From: Thermoplasmata archaeon
GTDB taxonomy: Archaea; Thermoplasmatota; E2; JACPAO01; JAHFTW01
Assembly (NCBI GenBank): GCA_023269235.1
Contig: JAHFTW010000011.1
Coordinates: 1-60,532, forward strand
Reading direction: 5' to 3'
DNA: 60,532 bases
In this document: positions 16,144 to 23,709 of the stretch, one piece after another
Position numbering within the stretch: position 1 is the first letter of the stretch
Layout: every line of letters starts with the position of its first letter
Program-made: the position numbers and the translations under genes
Notes under the pieces: generated by a model
Databases searched by the model: none
What the model saw: the letters and a program-made list of their open reading frames with translations, nothing else
What the model was told of the DNA's origin: nothing

Positions 16144-18303
16144 GCGGGAGCCCTTGGGCCAGCCGGCGGAGGTCGCCTCGACCTCAATGCCGGGGCGGAT
16201 GGCGCCCGTCGGGCAGGCATCGAAGCAGGCCCCATCGGCGATGCAAAGGTCGCGGTCCACGCGGGCCGTGTCGGTGACGATGGCGGCGTCGGTCGGGCAG
16301 GCGCTCTGGCAGCCGTTGCAGACGATGCAGTCGGCCATGAGGACCCACGCCTTCTTCGGCTCGGGCGTCGCGGCGGCCTGCTTCTTGATCTCCTCGACGT
16401 TGCCCTTCTTCTGGGCGACGGCGACGGTGGCGTGCGCGGCCTTGGACTCGACCTTGACCTCGACGGCCTTGACGTTGAGCTCGACGCCCTCCTTGGCAAC
16501 GGCGCGGCGGAACGCGTCGAGCGCCTTCTGGACCGTGGCGTAGTCGAGGCAGAGCTTGGCCTCCTCCGGCGTGGGGTCAGCGACGTCGAGGGCGGGCTTG
16601 AGGCTCCACGGGTCGGCGACCTTGCTGCGCGCGTAAGCGAGTGCGAGGACCATCTTGCCGCGCACGGTCTGCGTCATGGGCAGGTTGCCCGGGTTCGGGA
16701 TGGCCTGCAGGCTCGGCACGTCGGCGCCCCACAGGGCGTCGCTGAACATGCTGAGCTCGGCGCCGCCGCGCGCCTGGTCGGCGGCGATGTCGGCGGCCTT
16801 GACGCCGAGTGTCTTGGCGCGCTTGTACTTCATCGCCCCGCCGGCGAAGCGCAGGACCGGGTTGCCGGCGGCGAGCTGGAAGCCGAGCGAGGGGGCGGGG
16901 GTGGGCCCGCTGACCTTCATCTTGTAGACGAACTCGGGGATGGGCGCCGGGAGCGGGAAGACCATTCCGGGGTTGAGCAGGTTGCGGTTGTCGGCCTGCT
17001 TCTTGATGGCCTTGAGCTTGCGGTAGCGCGCCGCGCCGAAGACCGACTTCGACTCCCACTGCAGCCAGGTGCCGCTGTGGTACGCCTTGCCGCCGTGGCG
17101 CTTGGCGGCCGCGACGATGTGGGCCGCCGTGCCCCAGCCGAGCGGGTAGGTCGGGCGGCGCTCGTCGTCGAGCGTGAAGATGAACCAGTAGGTGCGACCG
17201 TCGTCGGTGACGTGGCCCTCGCACGAGAGCTCCTTCACCGAGACGCTGGCGCGCAAGTCGGCGAGGTAGGCCGCCATCGCGGAAACGGGGACGAAGACCT
17301 CGCCCGCGACGAGGCTGGGGCCGAGGACCTTGGCGCGGATGGGATAGAACCGCAGCGCCCACTCGTCGGCGGCGAGCTTCTCGTCGGCGACTTCGCCGCC
17401 GAGGCGGGCCGCGATGCGGGCCAGGTCGTCCTTGGCGCCGGACGCGTCGGCCTCGCGGAAGACGAGCAGGACGCCCCACTTCGCGGTCACGGGGCTCTTG
17501 CGGGCGCCGGTGGCCTCCGTGCGGAGGGCGAAGTAGTCGCTGTTGTGCAGCATCACGTGCTTGAGGCGCCACTTCTTGGTCGCCTCTTCGACAAGCTGCT
17601 GCGCGGCGGCGTCCGACTTGAGGGTGACGAGGACCGGCTTGTCGGCGCTCGCCTCGACGACGGCGAGCTTGATGCGCGTCAGGATGGCGGTGCTGCCGCC
17701 GAGGCCGACGATGCCGTCGAGCGTGTCGCGGTCGCGGATGGCGAAGCGGGTGCCGTCGGGGTTGACGCCCTCGGCCTCCAAGACGTGTTTTCCGATGTTG
17801 CCGCTGCGGGTGGAGTGGATGCCGTGGCCGTCCATCGCGACGAATCCGCCAACGGTGGCGCCCAGCGCGCTTGTCGGGTAGCAGGGCAGCTCCAGGCCGA
17901 CGTCGTTGAGGCGCTTCTGCAGGTCCCACAGGACGACGCCGGCGTCGGCGGTGACCGTGAGCGCCTTCTCGTCGATGGCGACGTGCTTGTTGAGCGGCGT
18001 GAGGTCGAGGACGATGCCGCGGCGCTTGGGGACGGAGCCGCCGAGTGCGTTGGTGGCCGCGGCGCGCGGCGTCATCGGGATGAGGTTCTTGCGGCAGAAC
18101 GAGACGACGAGCTCCAGGTCCTCCGCGCTGTGGATGCGGGCGACGGCGTCGGCCCGGCGCTTGACGAGGAGGTCCACGATGCTGGGCGGCGAGCCCACGT
18201 CGGTGGAGTAGACGAGGCGGTCCGCCTCCGACGTCAGGAGGTTCTCGCGCCCGATGCGGGCGGCCAGCTGCTCCAGGAGGCGGGGCTTGATCACGGGGAC
18301 CAT
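16111..18303 (-). CDS. FAD-linked oxidase (GlcD/Dld-like) fused to a 2[4Fe-4S] ferredoxin domain
   Basis: A 730-residue protein. The N-terminal PCMH-type FAD domain shows RIHSAEDLELVVSFCRKNLI, PMTPRAAATNALGGSVP and ALGATVGGFVAMDGHG. A FAD-oxidase C-terminal domain ends near NRNLLNPGMVFPLP (about residue 460). A helical linker of about 150 residues with a lysine-rich stretch follows, then a bacterial-type ferredoxin with CIVCNGCQSACP and CIADGACFDACP. It should oxidise a 2-hydroxyacid such as lactate or glycolate and pass electrons through two iron-sulfur clusters to an unknown acceptor. No companion subunit is adjacent. A TATA box (gcttatacc) lies 24 bp before ATG 18303. The C-terminal codons are repeated downstream. 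Confidence 0.9.
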   Translation of the reverse strand: MVPVIKPRLLEQLAARIGRENLLTSEADRLVYSTDVGSPPSIVDLLVKRRADAVARIHSAEDLELVVSFCRKNLIPMTPRAAATNALGGSVPKRRGIVLDLTPLNKHVAIDEKALTVTADAGVVLWDLQKRLNDVGLELPCYPTSALGATVGGFVAMDGHGIHSTRSGNIGKHVLEAEGVNPDGTRFAIRDRDTLDGIVGLGGSTAILTRIKLAVVEASADKPVLVTLKSDAAAQQLVEEATKKWRLKHVMLHNSDYFALRTEATGARKSPVTAKWGVLLVFREADASGAKDDLARIAARLGGEVADEKLAADEWALRFYPIRAKVLGPSLVAGEVFVPVSAMAAYLADLRASVSVKELSCEGHVTDDGRTYWFIFTLDDERRPTYPLGWGTAAHIVAAAKRHGGKAYHSGTWLQWESKSVFGAARYRKLKAIKKQADNRNLLNPGMVFPLPAPIPEFVYKMKVSGPTPAPSLGFQLAAGNPVLRFAGGAMKYKRAKTLGVKAADIAADQARGGAELSMFSDALWGADVPSLQAIPNPGNLPMTQTVRGKMVLALAYARSKVADPWSLKPALDVADPTPEEAKLCLDYATVQKALDAFRRAVAKEGVELNVKAVEVKVESKAAHATVAVAQKKGNVEEIKKQAAATPEPKKAWVLMADCIVCNGCQSACPTDAAIVTDTARVDRDLCIADGACFDACPTGAIRPGIEVEATSAGWPKGSRLYGKFGKAEA

Positions 18304-18322
18304 GTTTCCCAGGAGACGGACA

Positions 18323-18331
18323 GGTATAAGC
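18323..18331 (-). promoter_or_regulatory. TATA box for the FAD-oxidase gene
   Basis: Minus strand GCTTATACC, centred about 24 bp before ATG 18303; leaderless. Confidence 0.55.
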
Positions 18332-18366
18332 GTGCCTGGCGGCCCCCCCGAGGCGTCTCCTGGGGC

Positions 18367-19074
18367 CTACGTCTGGGCGGCCCGCGGCGCGTTGTAGTAG
18401 AGGTCGAGGAAGGTCTCCACGTCGAAAGGCTGGGGCGTGAAGTCGTCGGCGAAGGTGACCTGCAACTTCAGGCGCGCCGCGTCGGCGAGGACCTGGTCGC
18501 CGGGCACGTCGAGCTCGAGCGGGCTCGTCCCGGTGGCGGACGCGATGGGGCGGTCCTTGTCGTCCACGAGGCTCAAGGTGATGCGCGAGGAGCCGGCGGG
18601 GAGGCCGTCCCACGCGGCGCGGGCGACGACCTCGTCGGGGCGTTTGAGGAGGAACGTGCCCCACTCGCAGTTCTTGCACGGCTGGCCGGGGAGCCCGAGG
18701 TCCTCTTGGGCGCGGTTCTTCAAGCTCGTGACGAACGGCACCTTGGACGGGATGGGCAGGAGCTGGAGGATGACGCGCGTGATCTTGTTGGCCTGCACCT
18801 GAATGACCTTGACGTCGCCCTGGGTGCCGGGGGCCTGCGCGACGAGCGTGTAGGTGCCGGGGGGCACGTCGCGGAAGGTGAAGCCGCCGAGCTCGCTCGT
18901 GTCGTCCACGCGGTCGAGGTTCAGCAACGTCACGTTGAGGTGCGCGAAGGGGCGCAGGACCTGGTCCACGACGGCGCCGTCAATGCGGCCCAACGCGGGC
19001 GGCGCGACCGGCTCGCTGGCCGCCCCGAGACAGCCCGCCAACAGGAGGGCGGTCGCCAGCAGGGCCAGTCGCAT
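18367..19074 (-). CDS. Lipoprotein with carboxypeptidase-regulatory-like (CarboxypepD_reg) domain
   Basis: A 235-residue lipoprotein with a short signal ending LLAGC (cysteine about 15). A beta-sandwich begins GRIDGAVVDQVLRPFAHLNV and runs through GGFTFRDVPPGTYTLVAQAP, the usual pattern of carboxypeptidase-regulatory-like or SdrD-B-like repeats. The second half is unassigned and has a CKNC pair. It probably sits on the outer membrane face. I chose ATG 19074 because CTTAAG is centred 27 bp upstream; the longer open frame above it is noise. Confidence 0.75.
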   Translation of the reverse strand: MRLALLATALLLAGCLGAASEPVAPPALGRIDGAVVDQVLRPFAHLNVTLLNLDRVDDTSELGGFTFRDVPPGTYTLVAQAPGTQGDVKVIQVQANKITRVILQLLPIPSKVPFVTSLKNRAQEDLGLPGQPCKNCEWGTFLLKRPDEVVARAAWDGLPAGSSRITLSLVDDKDRPIASATGTSPLELDVPGDQVLADAARLKLQVTFADDFTPQPFDVETFLDLYYNAPRAAQT

Positions 19075-19098
19075 CGTCCTTCGAGCCGGGCGCGCCGG

Positions 19099-19104
19099 CT
19101 TAAG
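19099..19104 (-). promoter_or_regulatory. TATA box (CTTAAG) for the 18367-19074 lipoprotein
   Basis: Palindromic cttaag centred about 27 bp before ATG 19074; leaderless. Confidence 0.5.
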
Positions 19105-19136
19105 GCTTGTTGTCAGGGACCCGAAAGGACCGTTTC

Positions 19137-20252
19137 CTATCCGAAGAGTCCCTTCTTGCGCTTGCCCATCTTCGTGGCGTCGGCGCCCAGCTCGGCCGCG
19201 AGCTCGCCCAGGAGCGCCTTCGCCTTGTCGCTCACTTTCTCGGGGACGGCGACGCGGACGGCGATGTGCAGGTCGCCGCGACCGGCGCCGCGCAGGTGGG
19301 GCATGCCGCGGCCGCGTAGACGCAAGACCTTCCCGGCGGGCGTGCCGGAGGGGACCTCGAGCTTGACGGGTCCGTCGAGGGCCTCGAGGGTCACGGTCGT
19401 GCCGAGGACCGCTTCGGGGAACGAGATGAAGGCCTCCGTGGCGAGGTCGGCGCCGTCGCGCTCGAAGCGCTCGTGCGGCTTGACCTGGACCTCGACGTAC
19501 AGGTCGCCCATGGGGCCGCCGCGGCCGCCCACCTCGCCCTGGCCGGCCATGCGGAGCACCTGACCGGACTCGATGCCGGCGGGGACGCTCACGGTGACGG
19601 TGCGGCGGTGGCGGTCGTGGCCGGAGCCCTTGCAGGTGCGGCAAGGTTTCTCGATGCGGCGCCCCGCGCCTGCGCAGTCGGGGCAGGAGGTGACCTGGCT
19701 GAGGGTGCCGAATGCGGTGCGGGCGAGGCGCTGCACTTGGCCGGTGCCGCGGCACGTCGGGCAGGTGTCCACTTTGCTCCCAGGCTCGGCGCCGGAGCCC
19801 TTGCAGGGGGTGCAGGATTCGAGGCGCCAGTAGGTGACGTCCACCTCGGTGCCTTTGAACGCCTCCTCCAGCGTCAAGGTGTGCGTGGTCTGGAGGTCAC
19901 GGCCGCGCGCCGGGCCGCCGCGTCCCCCGCCGAACATCTGGCCGAAGATGTTCTCGAAGCCGCCCATTCCGCCGAAGAGGTCGTTGAAGTTGATGTTGCG
20001 GTACAGGTCCTCGGACGAGTACTGCTGGTCGATGCCGGCGTGGCCATGCTGGTCGTAGCGCGCCTTCTTCTCCGCGTCGGAGAGCACCGCGTACGCCTCG
20101 CTGAGCTCCTTGAACTTCTCCTCCGCGCCGGCCTCTTTGTTGCGGTCGGGGTGGAGTTGGATGGCGAGCTTGCGGTACGCCTTCTTGATCGCGTCCGCGT
20201 CGGTGTCGCGGGCGACGCCCAGGACCTCGTAGTAGTCGCGCTTCCCAGCCAC
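19137..20252 (-). CDS. dnaJ: Chaperone DnaJ (Hsp40, type I)
   Basis: A 371-residue full-length type I Hsp40. It has a J domain with HPD (about residues 34-36) and a Gly/Phe region (about 90-115). Four zinc-finger repeats follow (CTPCKGSG, CPTCRGTG, CPDCAGAG, CRTCKGSG), then the C-terminal substrate-binding domains (GDLYVEVQVKPHERFERDG and DLHIAVRVAVP). It recruits unfolded proteins to DnaK and stimulates its ATPase. The start is GTG 20252, with a TATA box about 26 bp upstream. It diverges from a toxin-antitoxin pair, with dnaK beyond. No grpE is seen in the window. Confidence 0.97.
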   Translation of the reverse strand: MAGKRDYYEVLGVARDTDADAIKKAYRKLAIQLHPDRNKEAGAEEKFKELSEAYAVLSDAEKKARYDQHGHAGIDQQYSSEDLYRNINFNDLFGGMGGFENIFGQMFGGGRGGPARGRDLQTTHTLTLEEAFKGTEVDVTYWRLESCTPCKGSGAEPGSKVDTCPTCRGTGQVQRLARTAFGTLSQVTSCPDCAGAGRRIEKPCRTCKGSGHDRHRRTVTVSVPAGIESGQVLRMAGQGEVGGRGGPMGDLYVEVQVKPHERFERDGADLATEAFISFPEAVLGTTVTLEALDGPVKLEVPSGTPAGKVLRLRGRGMPHLRGAGRGDLHIAVRVAVPEKVSDKAKALLGELAAELGADATKMGKRKKGLFG

Positions 20253-20272
20253 GAAGGCGCGGAGGGCGCCTT

Positions 20273-20282
20273 GTTCTAAAAC
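20273..20282 (-). promoter_or_regulatory. TATA box for dnaJ
   Basis: Minus strand GTTTTAGAAC, centred about 26 bp before GTG 20252; leaderless. Confidence 0.55.
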
Positions 20283-20336
20283 GAATCAGGACGGAGCTTG
20301 TGGTCGCTAACAGGGTGGTTTTCTTGAGTTATGAGG

Positions 20337-20346
20337 AAATTATAAG
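20337..20346 (+). promoter_or_regulatory. TATA box for the antitoxin-toxin operon
   Basis: aaattataag, centred about 28 bp before GTG 20371. This is a near-consensus archaeal box in an AT-rich stretch that stands out from the GC-rich surroundings. Confidence 0.6.
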
Positions 20347-20370
20347 TCCAGTGCCAGCCAATGTTCGACT

Positions 20371-20574
20371 GTGCCTTTGACCACCATCCCCCTCGACAGC
20401 AAGGTGCGCGACCGCCTCAAGACATACGGCACGGCGGGCATGAGCTACAACGACATCGTCCAGCGCCTCATGGACGAGCGCGAGATGGACAAGTTCATCG
20501 CCGAGCTGCAGCGCATCGCCGACGACCCCGGCACGAAGTGGGTCGAGTGGAAGGACATCAACTGGGACGACTGA
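20371..20574 (+). CDS. Putative antitoxin of a type II toxin-antitoxin pair
   Basis: A 67-residue protein: a short ribbon-like N-terminus (MPLTTIPLDSKVRDRLKTYG), then GMSYNDIVQRLMDEREMDKF, and an acidic, Trp-containing C-terminus (KWVEWKDINWDD). This is the layout of archaeal VapB/RelB-like antitoxins: a DNA-binding head and a tail that wraps the toxin. The start is GTG 20371, 28 bp after the TATA box. Its stop overlaps the toxin ATG by one base. It sits between dnaJ and dnaK, an unexpected place for such a module. Confidence 0.8.
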   Translation: MPLTTIPLDSKVRDRLKTYGTAGMSYNDIVQRLMDEREMDKFIAELQRIADDPGTKWVEWKDINWDD

Positions 20575-20858
20575 TGCGCATCCGCATCGACCAGCCGTCG
20601 CTGGACATCATCCGCAGGCTGCCTCCCGACCTGAAACGGGACGTCCGGCGCGCCATCGACGCGCTCGGCATCGATCCCTACGATCCGGGCGGAGGCGGCG
20701 CCAAGAAGCTGCGCACGAGCGAAGAGGCGCCCGCCGTGTACCGGATTCGCGTGCGGGAGTGGCGTGTCGCCTACCGGATTGAACCGGGTCTCGTCGAGGT
20801 CGTGAAGGTGTTCCACCGCAGCGAAGGCTACGCGTGGATGGAGCGGATGGGGTACTGA
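20574..20858 (+). CDS. RelE/ParE-family toxin
   Basis: A 94-residue protein with the RelE fold pattern: RIDQPSLDIIRRLPPDLKRD, then GGAKKLRTSEEAPAVYRIRV, then the two core strands REWRVAYRIEPGLVEVVKVF and a C-terminal basic/aromatic tail (HRSEGYAWMERMGY). RelE toxins cut mRNA on the ribosome; ParE members inhibit gyrase, and short sequence alone does not separate them. The KKL..YRIRV..WRVAY pattern favours RelE. It is translationally coupled to the antitoxin. Confidence 0.88.
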   Translation: MRIRIDQPSLDIIRRLPPDLKRDVRRAIDALGIDPYDPGGGGAKKLRTSEEAPAVYRIRVREWRVAYRIEPGLVEVVKVFHRSEGYAWMERMGY

Positions 20859-20863
20859 AACAT

Positions 20864-20929
20864 CTTTTTATAGAAGTCCTGACTGACTCTTTCCAACGAC
20901 CTGGCACAAGGCCGGGCTCCAACAGGAGA
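20864..20929 (+). promoter_or_regulatory. dnaK promoter and Shine-Dalgarno site
   Basis: TATA box tttttata (20865-20872) directly after the toxin stop. Transcription would start near 20896, giving a leader of about 40 nt with aggaga (20924-20929), 7 nt before the ATG. Unlike most genes here, dnaK is leadered with a good Shine-Dalgarno site. Confidence 0.6.
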
Positions 20930-20936
20930 GATTGAC

Positions 20937-22793
20937 ATGGGACGCATCATCGGCATCGACCTCGGAACGACGAACTCGGAAGCGGCCGTCATGGAGGCCG
21001 GCTCGCCCCGCATCATCCCTTCCGCCGAGGGCAACGTGTACGGCGGCAAGAACTTCCCCAGCGTCGTCGCGTTCGGCAAGGAGGGCGGCGAGGTGCTGGT
21101 CGGCGACTCCGCCAAGCGCCAGGCCGTCCTGAACCCGGAGCGCACCATCAGCCGCATCAAGCGCAAGATGGGCCAGAAGTACACCGTCACCATCGACGAC
21201 AAGTCGTTCTCCCCGCAAGAGATCTCGGCGATGATCTTGCAGAAGATCAAGAAGGACGCCGAGGCGTTCCTCGGCGAAGAGGTGTCGGAGGCCGTCGTCA
21301 CCGTGCCCGCCTACTTTGACGACGACCAGCGCCAGGCCACGAAGGACGCCGGCCGCATCGCCGGCCTCAAGGTCGAGCGCATCGTCAACGAGCCCACCGC
21401 GGCCGCCCTCGCCTACGGCCTGGAGAAGGACACCGACGAGACCATCGCCGTGTACGACCTCGGGGGCGGCACCTTCGACATCACCATCATGGAGCTCGGA
21501 GGCGGCGTGTTCCACGTCAAGTCCACCAACGGCGACACGAACCTGGGCGGCGCCGACATGGACGACGCCATCGTGAACTACCTTGCCGCCGAGTTCGAGA
21601 AGAAGTCCGGCATCAACGTCCGCAACGACCGCGCCGCCGTGCAGCGCCTCCGGGACGCCGCTGAGCGCGCCAAGATGGAGCTCTCGGGCATGACGCAGAC
21701 CGGCATCACGTTGCCCTTCCTCGCCGTCGGCCCCAAGGGCCCCGCCAACCTGGACCTCACGCTCAACCGCGCCAAGCTCGAGGAGATCATCCGCCCGATC
21801 GTCGAGAAGACGCGCGGGCCCTGCCTCAACGCGCTCAAAGATGCCAAGCTCACCAAGGACAAGGTGAACAAGGTCATCCTTGTCGGCGGCCCCACCCGCA
21901 TCCCGATGGTGCAGGCATTCGTCGAGGAGCTCTTCGGCCAGAAACCCGTGCGCGGCGTGGACCCGATGCAGTGCGTTGCCCTCGGCGCCGCCGTGCAGGC
22001 CGGCATCCTCAGCGGCGAAGTCGACAAGGAGATCGTTCTCCTCGACGTCACCCCGCTCACGCTCGGCATCGAGACGCTGGGCGGCGTGCGCACCGAGCTC
22101 ATTCCGCGCAACACCACGATTCCGACGAAGAAGTCACAGATCTTCTCCACCGCCGCCGACCGCCAGACGCAAGTCGAGATCCACGTCTTGCAGGGCGAGC
22201 GCGCCATGGCCGCGCAGAACAAGAGCCTCGGGAAGTTTGTCCTCGACGGCATCCCCCCCGCCCCGCGCGGCGTGCCCCAGGTCGAGGTCACGTTCGACAT
22301 CGACGCCAACGGCATCCTCCACGTCGAGGCTGCCGACAAGGGCACCGGCAAGAAGCAGAAGATCACCGTCACCGGCTCCACGAAACTCTCGGACGCCGAG
22401 GTCGAGCGCATGCGCAAGGACGCCGAGGAACACGCCGCCGAGGACGCCGCCTTCAAGGAGAAGGTGGACGCCCGCAACCAGGCGGACCAGGCGGTCTTCC
22501 AGGCCGAGACCCTCCTCAAGGAGAACGGCGACAAACTCGGTGCCCACAAGGAGGCCGTCGAGGCCGCCCTGAAGGAGCTGCGTGAGACCGTCGCCAACGC
22601 CGAGGCCACGAAGGACGAGCTCGCCGCCCGCACCGAGGCGCTCCACAAGGCGCTCGAGCCCGCTGTCATGGAGATGTACAAGTCCGCCGCCCCGCCCGCC
22701 GGCGAAGGCGAACCTGGCCCTGGCGCCGCGGGACCAGACGGCCCCATGGATGCCGACTTCCGCACTGAGTCGAAGGACAAGAAGGACAAGTAG
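20937..22793 (+). CDS. dnaK: Chaperone DnaK (Hsp70)
   Basis: A 618-residue Hsp70. ATPase signatures are [33 protein letters not shown] and [14 protein letters not shown]. The interdomain linker region is followed by [15 protein letters not shown], then the substrate-binding beta domain, a helical lid, and a short charged tail ending KDKKDK. The protein folds clients with DnaJ (19137-20252); GrpE, the usual exchange factor, is not in the window. The start follows the Shine-Dalgarno site above. Hsp70 is patchy in Archaea and was probably acquired from bacteria. Confidence 0.98.
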   Translation: MGRIIGIDLGTTNSEAAVMEAGSPRIIPSAEGNVYGGKNFPSVVAFGKEGGEVLVGDSAKRQAVLNPERTISRIKRKMGQKYTVTIDDKSFSPQEISAMILQKIKKDAEAFLGEEVSEAVVTVPAYFDDDQRQATKDAGRIAGLKVERIVNEPTAAALAYGLEKDTDETIAVYDLGGGTFDITIMELGGGVFHVKSTNGDTNLGGADMDDAIVNYLAAEFEKKSGINVRNDRAAVQRLRDAAERAKMELSGMTQTGITLPFLAVGPKGPANLDLTLNRAKLEEIIRPIVEKTRGPCLNALKDAKLTKDKVNKVILVGGPTRIPMVQAFVEELFGQKPVRGVDPMQCVALGAAVQAGILSGEVDKEIVLLDVTPLTLGIETLGGVRTELIPRNTTIPTKKSQIFSTAADRQTQVEIHVLQGERAMAAQNKSLGKFVLDGIPPAPRGVPQVEVTFDIDANGILHVEAADKGTGKKQKITVTGSTKLSDAEVERMRKDAEEHAAEDAAFKEKVDARNQADQAVFQAETLLKENGDKLGAHKEAVEAALKELRETVANAEATKDELAARTEALHKALEPAVMEMYKSAAPPAGEGEPGPGAAGPDGPMDADFRTESKDKKDK

Positions 22794-22847
22794 TCCCCCA
22801 GGTCCGTCGACCGTCGGGTCTTTCGCGCCCGTCCGCCTTGAGGGGGC

Positions 22848-23132
22848 GTGGAGGGAAGCATCGCCTGGGCCGCCGCAAGCGCAGGCGTCGTCGCCGTCCT
22901 GTGCGGGGTCGTCGCGTTCGCCTCCTGGCGCGCCGTGGTCCGCACCGGCAACCCGCGCATCCAGTTCGTCGTCCTGGCGTTTCTCCTCCTCTCTGGCAAG
23001 AACCTCGCCAAGTCCATCCACCTCGCCAGCGGGACTCCCGAAGACGGCGTGCTGGAGCTCGTCTTCAGCCTCGTGGACCTTGCCGCCGTCGCGCTCATCG
23101 CATGGCCGCTGCTCGCCGGGAGGAAGGCCTAG
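22848..23132 (+). CDS. Small membrane protein coupled to tandem winged-helix regulator
   Basis: A 94-residue protein with three hydrophobic helices (around AASAGVVAVLCGVVAFASW, IQFVVLAFLLLSG and LVDLAAVALIAWPLLAG) and a short extracytoplasmic segment IHLASGTPEDG. The start is GTG 22848. Its stop abuts the ATG of the regulator, so the two are made together. It may be a membrane sensor or anchor for the regulator, a pattern also seen at 6213-7174. Family not recognised. Confidence 0.72.
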   Translation: MEGSIAWAAASAGVVAVLCGVVAFASWRAVVRTGNPRIQFVVLAFLLLSGKNLAKSIHLASGTPEDGVLELVFSLVDLAAVALIAWPLLAGRKA

Positions 23133-23645
23133 ATGGAGTCGGTGCGCGAGCGGGTCCTCGGCTTCGTGCGCGCGTACCCCGGAGTCCACGCCCGTGAGGT
23201 CGAGCGGCGGCTCCAGCTCTCCAGTCGCCTCGCCTCCTACCACCTTGAGGCCCTGCAGGAGCACGGGCAGGTGCAGTGCCTCGAGGAGACCGGCTACTCG
23301 CGCTTTTTCCCCGCCGTCGGCCACCCGCGCTGGTCGCGCCGTGAGATGCAGTTTCTCTCTCTCATGCGCCGCCAGGTCTCGCTGCGCATCGTCATCCTCC
23401 TCGCGCAGGAAGGCGAGTCGACGCGCGAGCGGCTCGCCGGCCGGCTCAACCTCGCGCGCGCCAGCGTCAGCCACCACCTCGCGCTCCTCGCGGAAGGTGG
23501 CCTTCTCCGGGCCGAGCAGCGCGGCCGCGAGCGCATCGTGCGGCTCGCCGACCCGCGCCACACCCTTGGGATGCTTGCGAACTTCACCCCGCTGCCGGAC
23601 GAGCTGGAGCCCTTCGAGCAGATGTGGAAGGACCTGATGGCCTAG
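23133..23645 (+). CDS. Tandem winged-helix (ArsR-like) transcriptional regulator
   Basis: A 170-residue protein with two winged helices. The first (residues 1-70) has VHAREVERRLQLSSRLASYH as its helix-turn-helix. The second (about 75-150) has RERLAGRLNLARASVSHHLA followed by a short wing. Duplicated winged helices in one chain resemble the archaeal membrane-linked regulator at 36756-38939, whose inner end has the same two-domain plan. The ligand is unknown. It follows the small membrane protein with no gap and lies 340 bp downstream of dnaK on the same strand. Confidence 0.85.
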   Translation: MESVRERVLGFVRAYPGVHAREVERRLQLSSRLASYHLEALQEHGQVQCLEETGYSRFFPAVGHPRWSRREMQFLSLMRRQVSLRIVILLAQEGESTRERLAGRLNLARASVSHHLALLAEGGLLRAEQRGRERIVRLADPRHTLGMLANFTPLPDELEPFEQMWKDLMA

Positions 23646-23675
23646 AGCTCCGACGGGTCGGAAACTGCGGCAACG

Positions 23676-23682
23676 CTTAAAC
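23676..23682 (+). promoter_or_regulatory. TATA box for the Asp-box lipoprotein operon
   Basis: cttaaac, centred about 31 bp before ATG 23710; very short or no leader. Confidence 0.5.
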
Positions 23683-23709
23683 GGCGGTTCCCAACCTCGA
23701 AGCCTGGCG

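Noticed and set aside
15469-19563. A 1364-residue plus-strand open frame over the FAD-oxidase, lipoprotein and dnaJ genes
   Set aside because: It is the antisense of three well-supported minus-strand genes. The GC-rich code leaves few stops on the opposite strand, and the translation is low-complexity with no domain.
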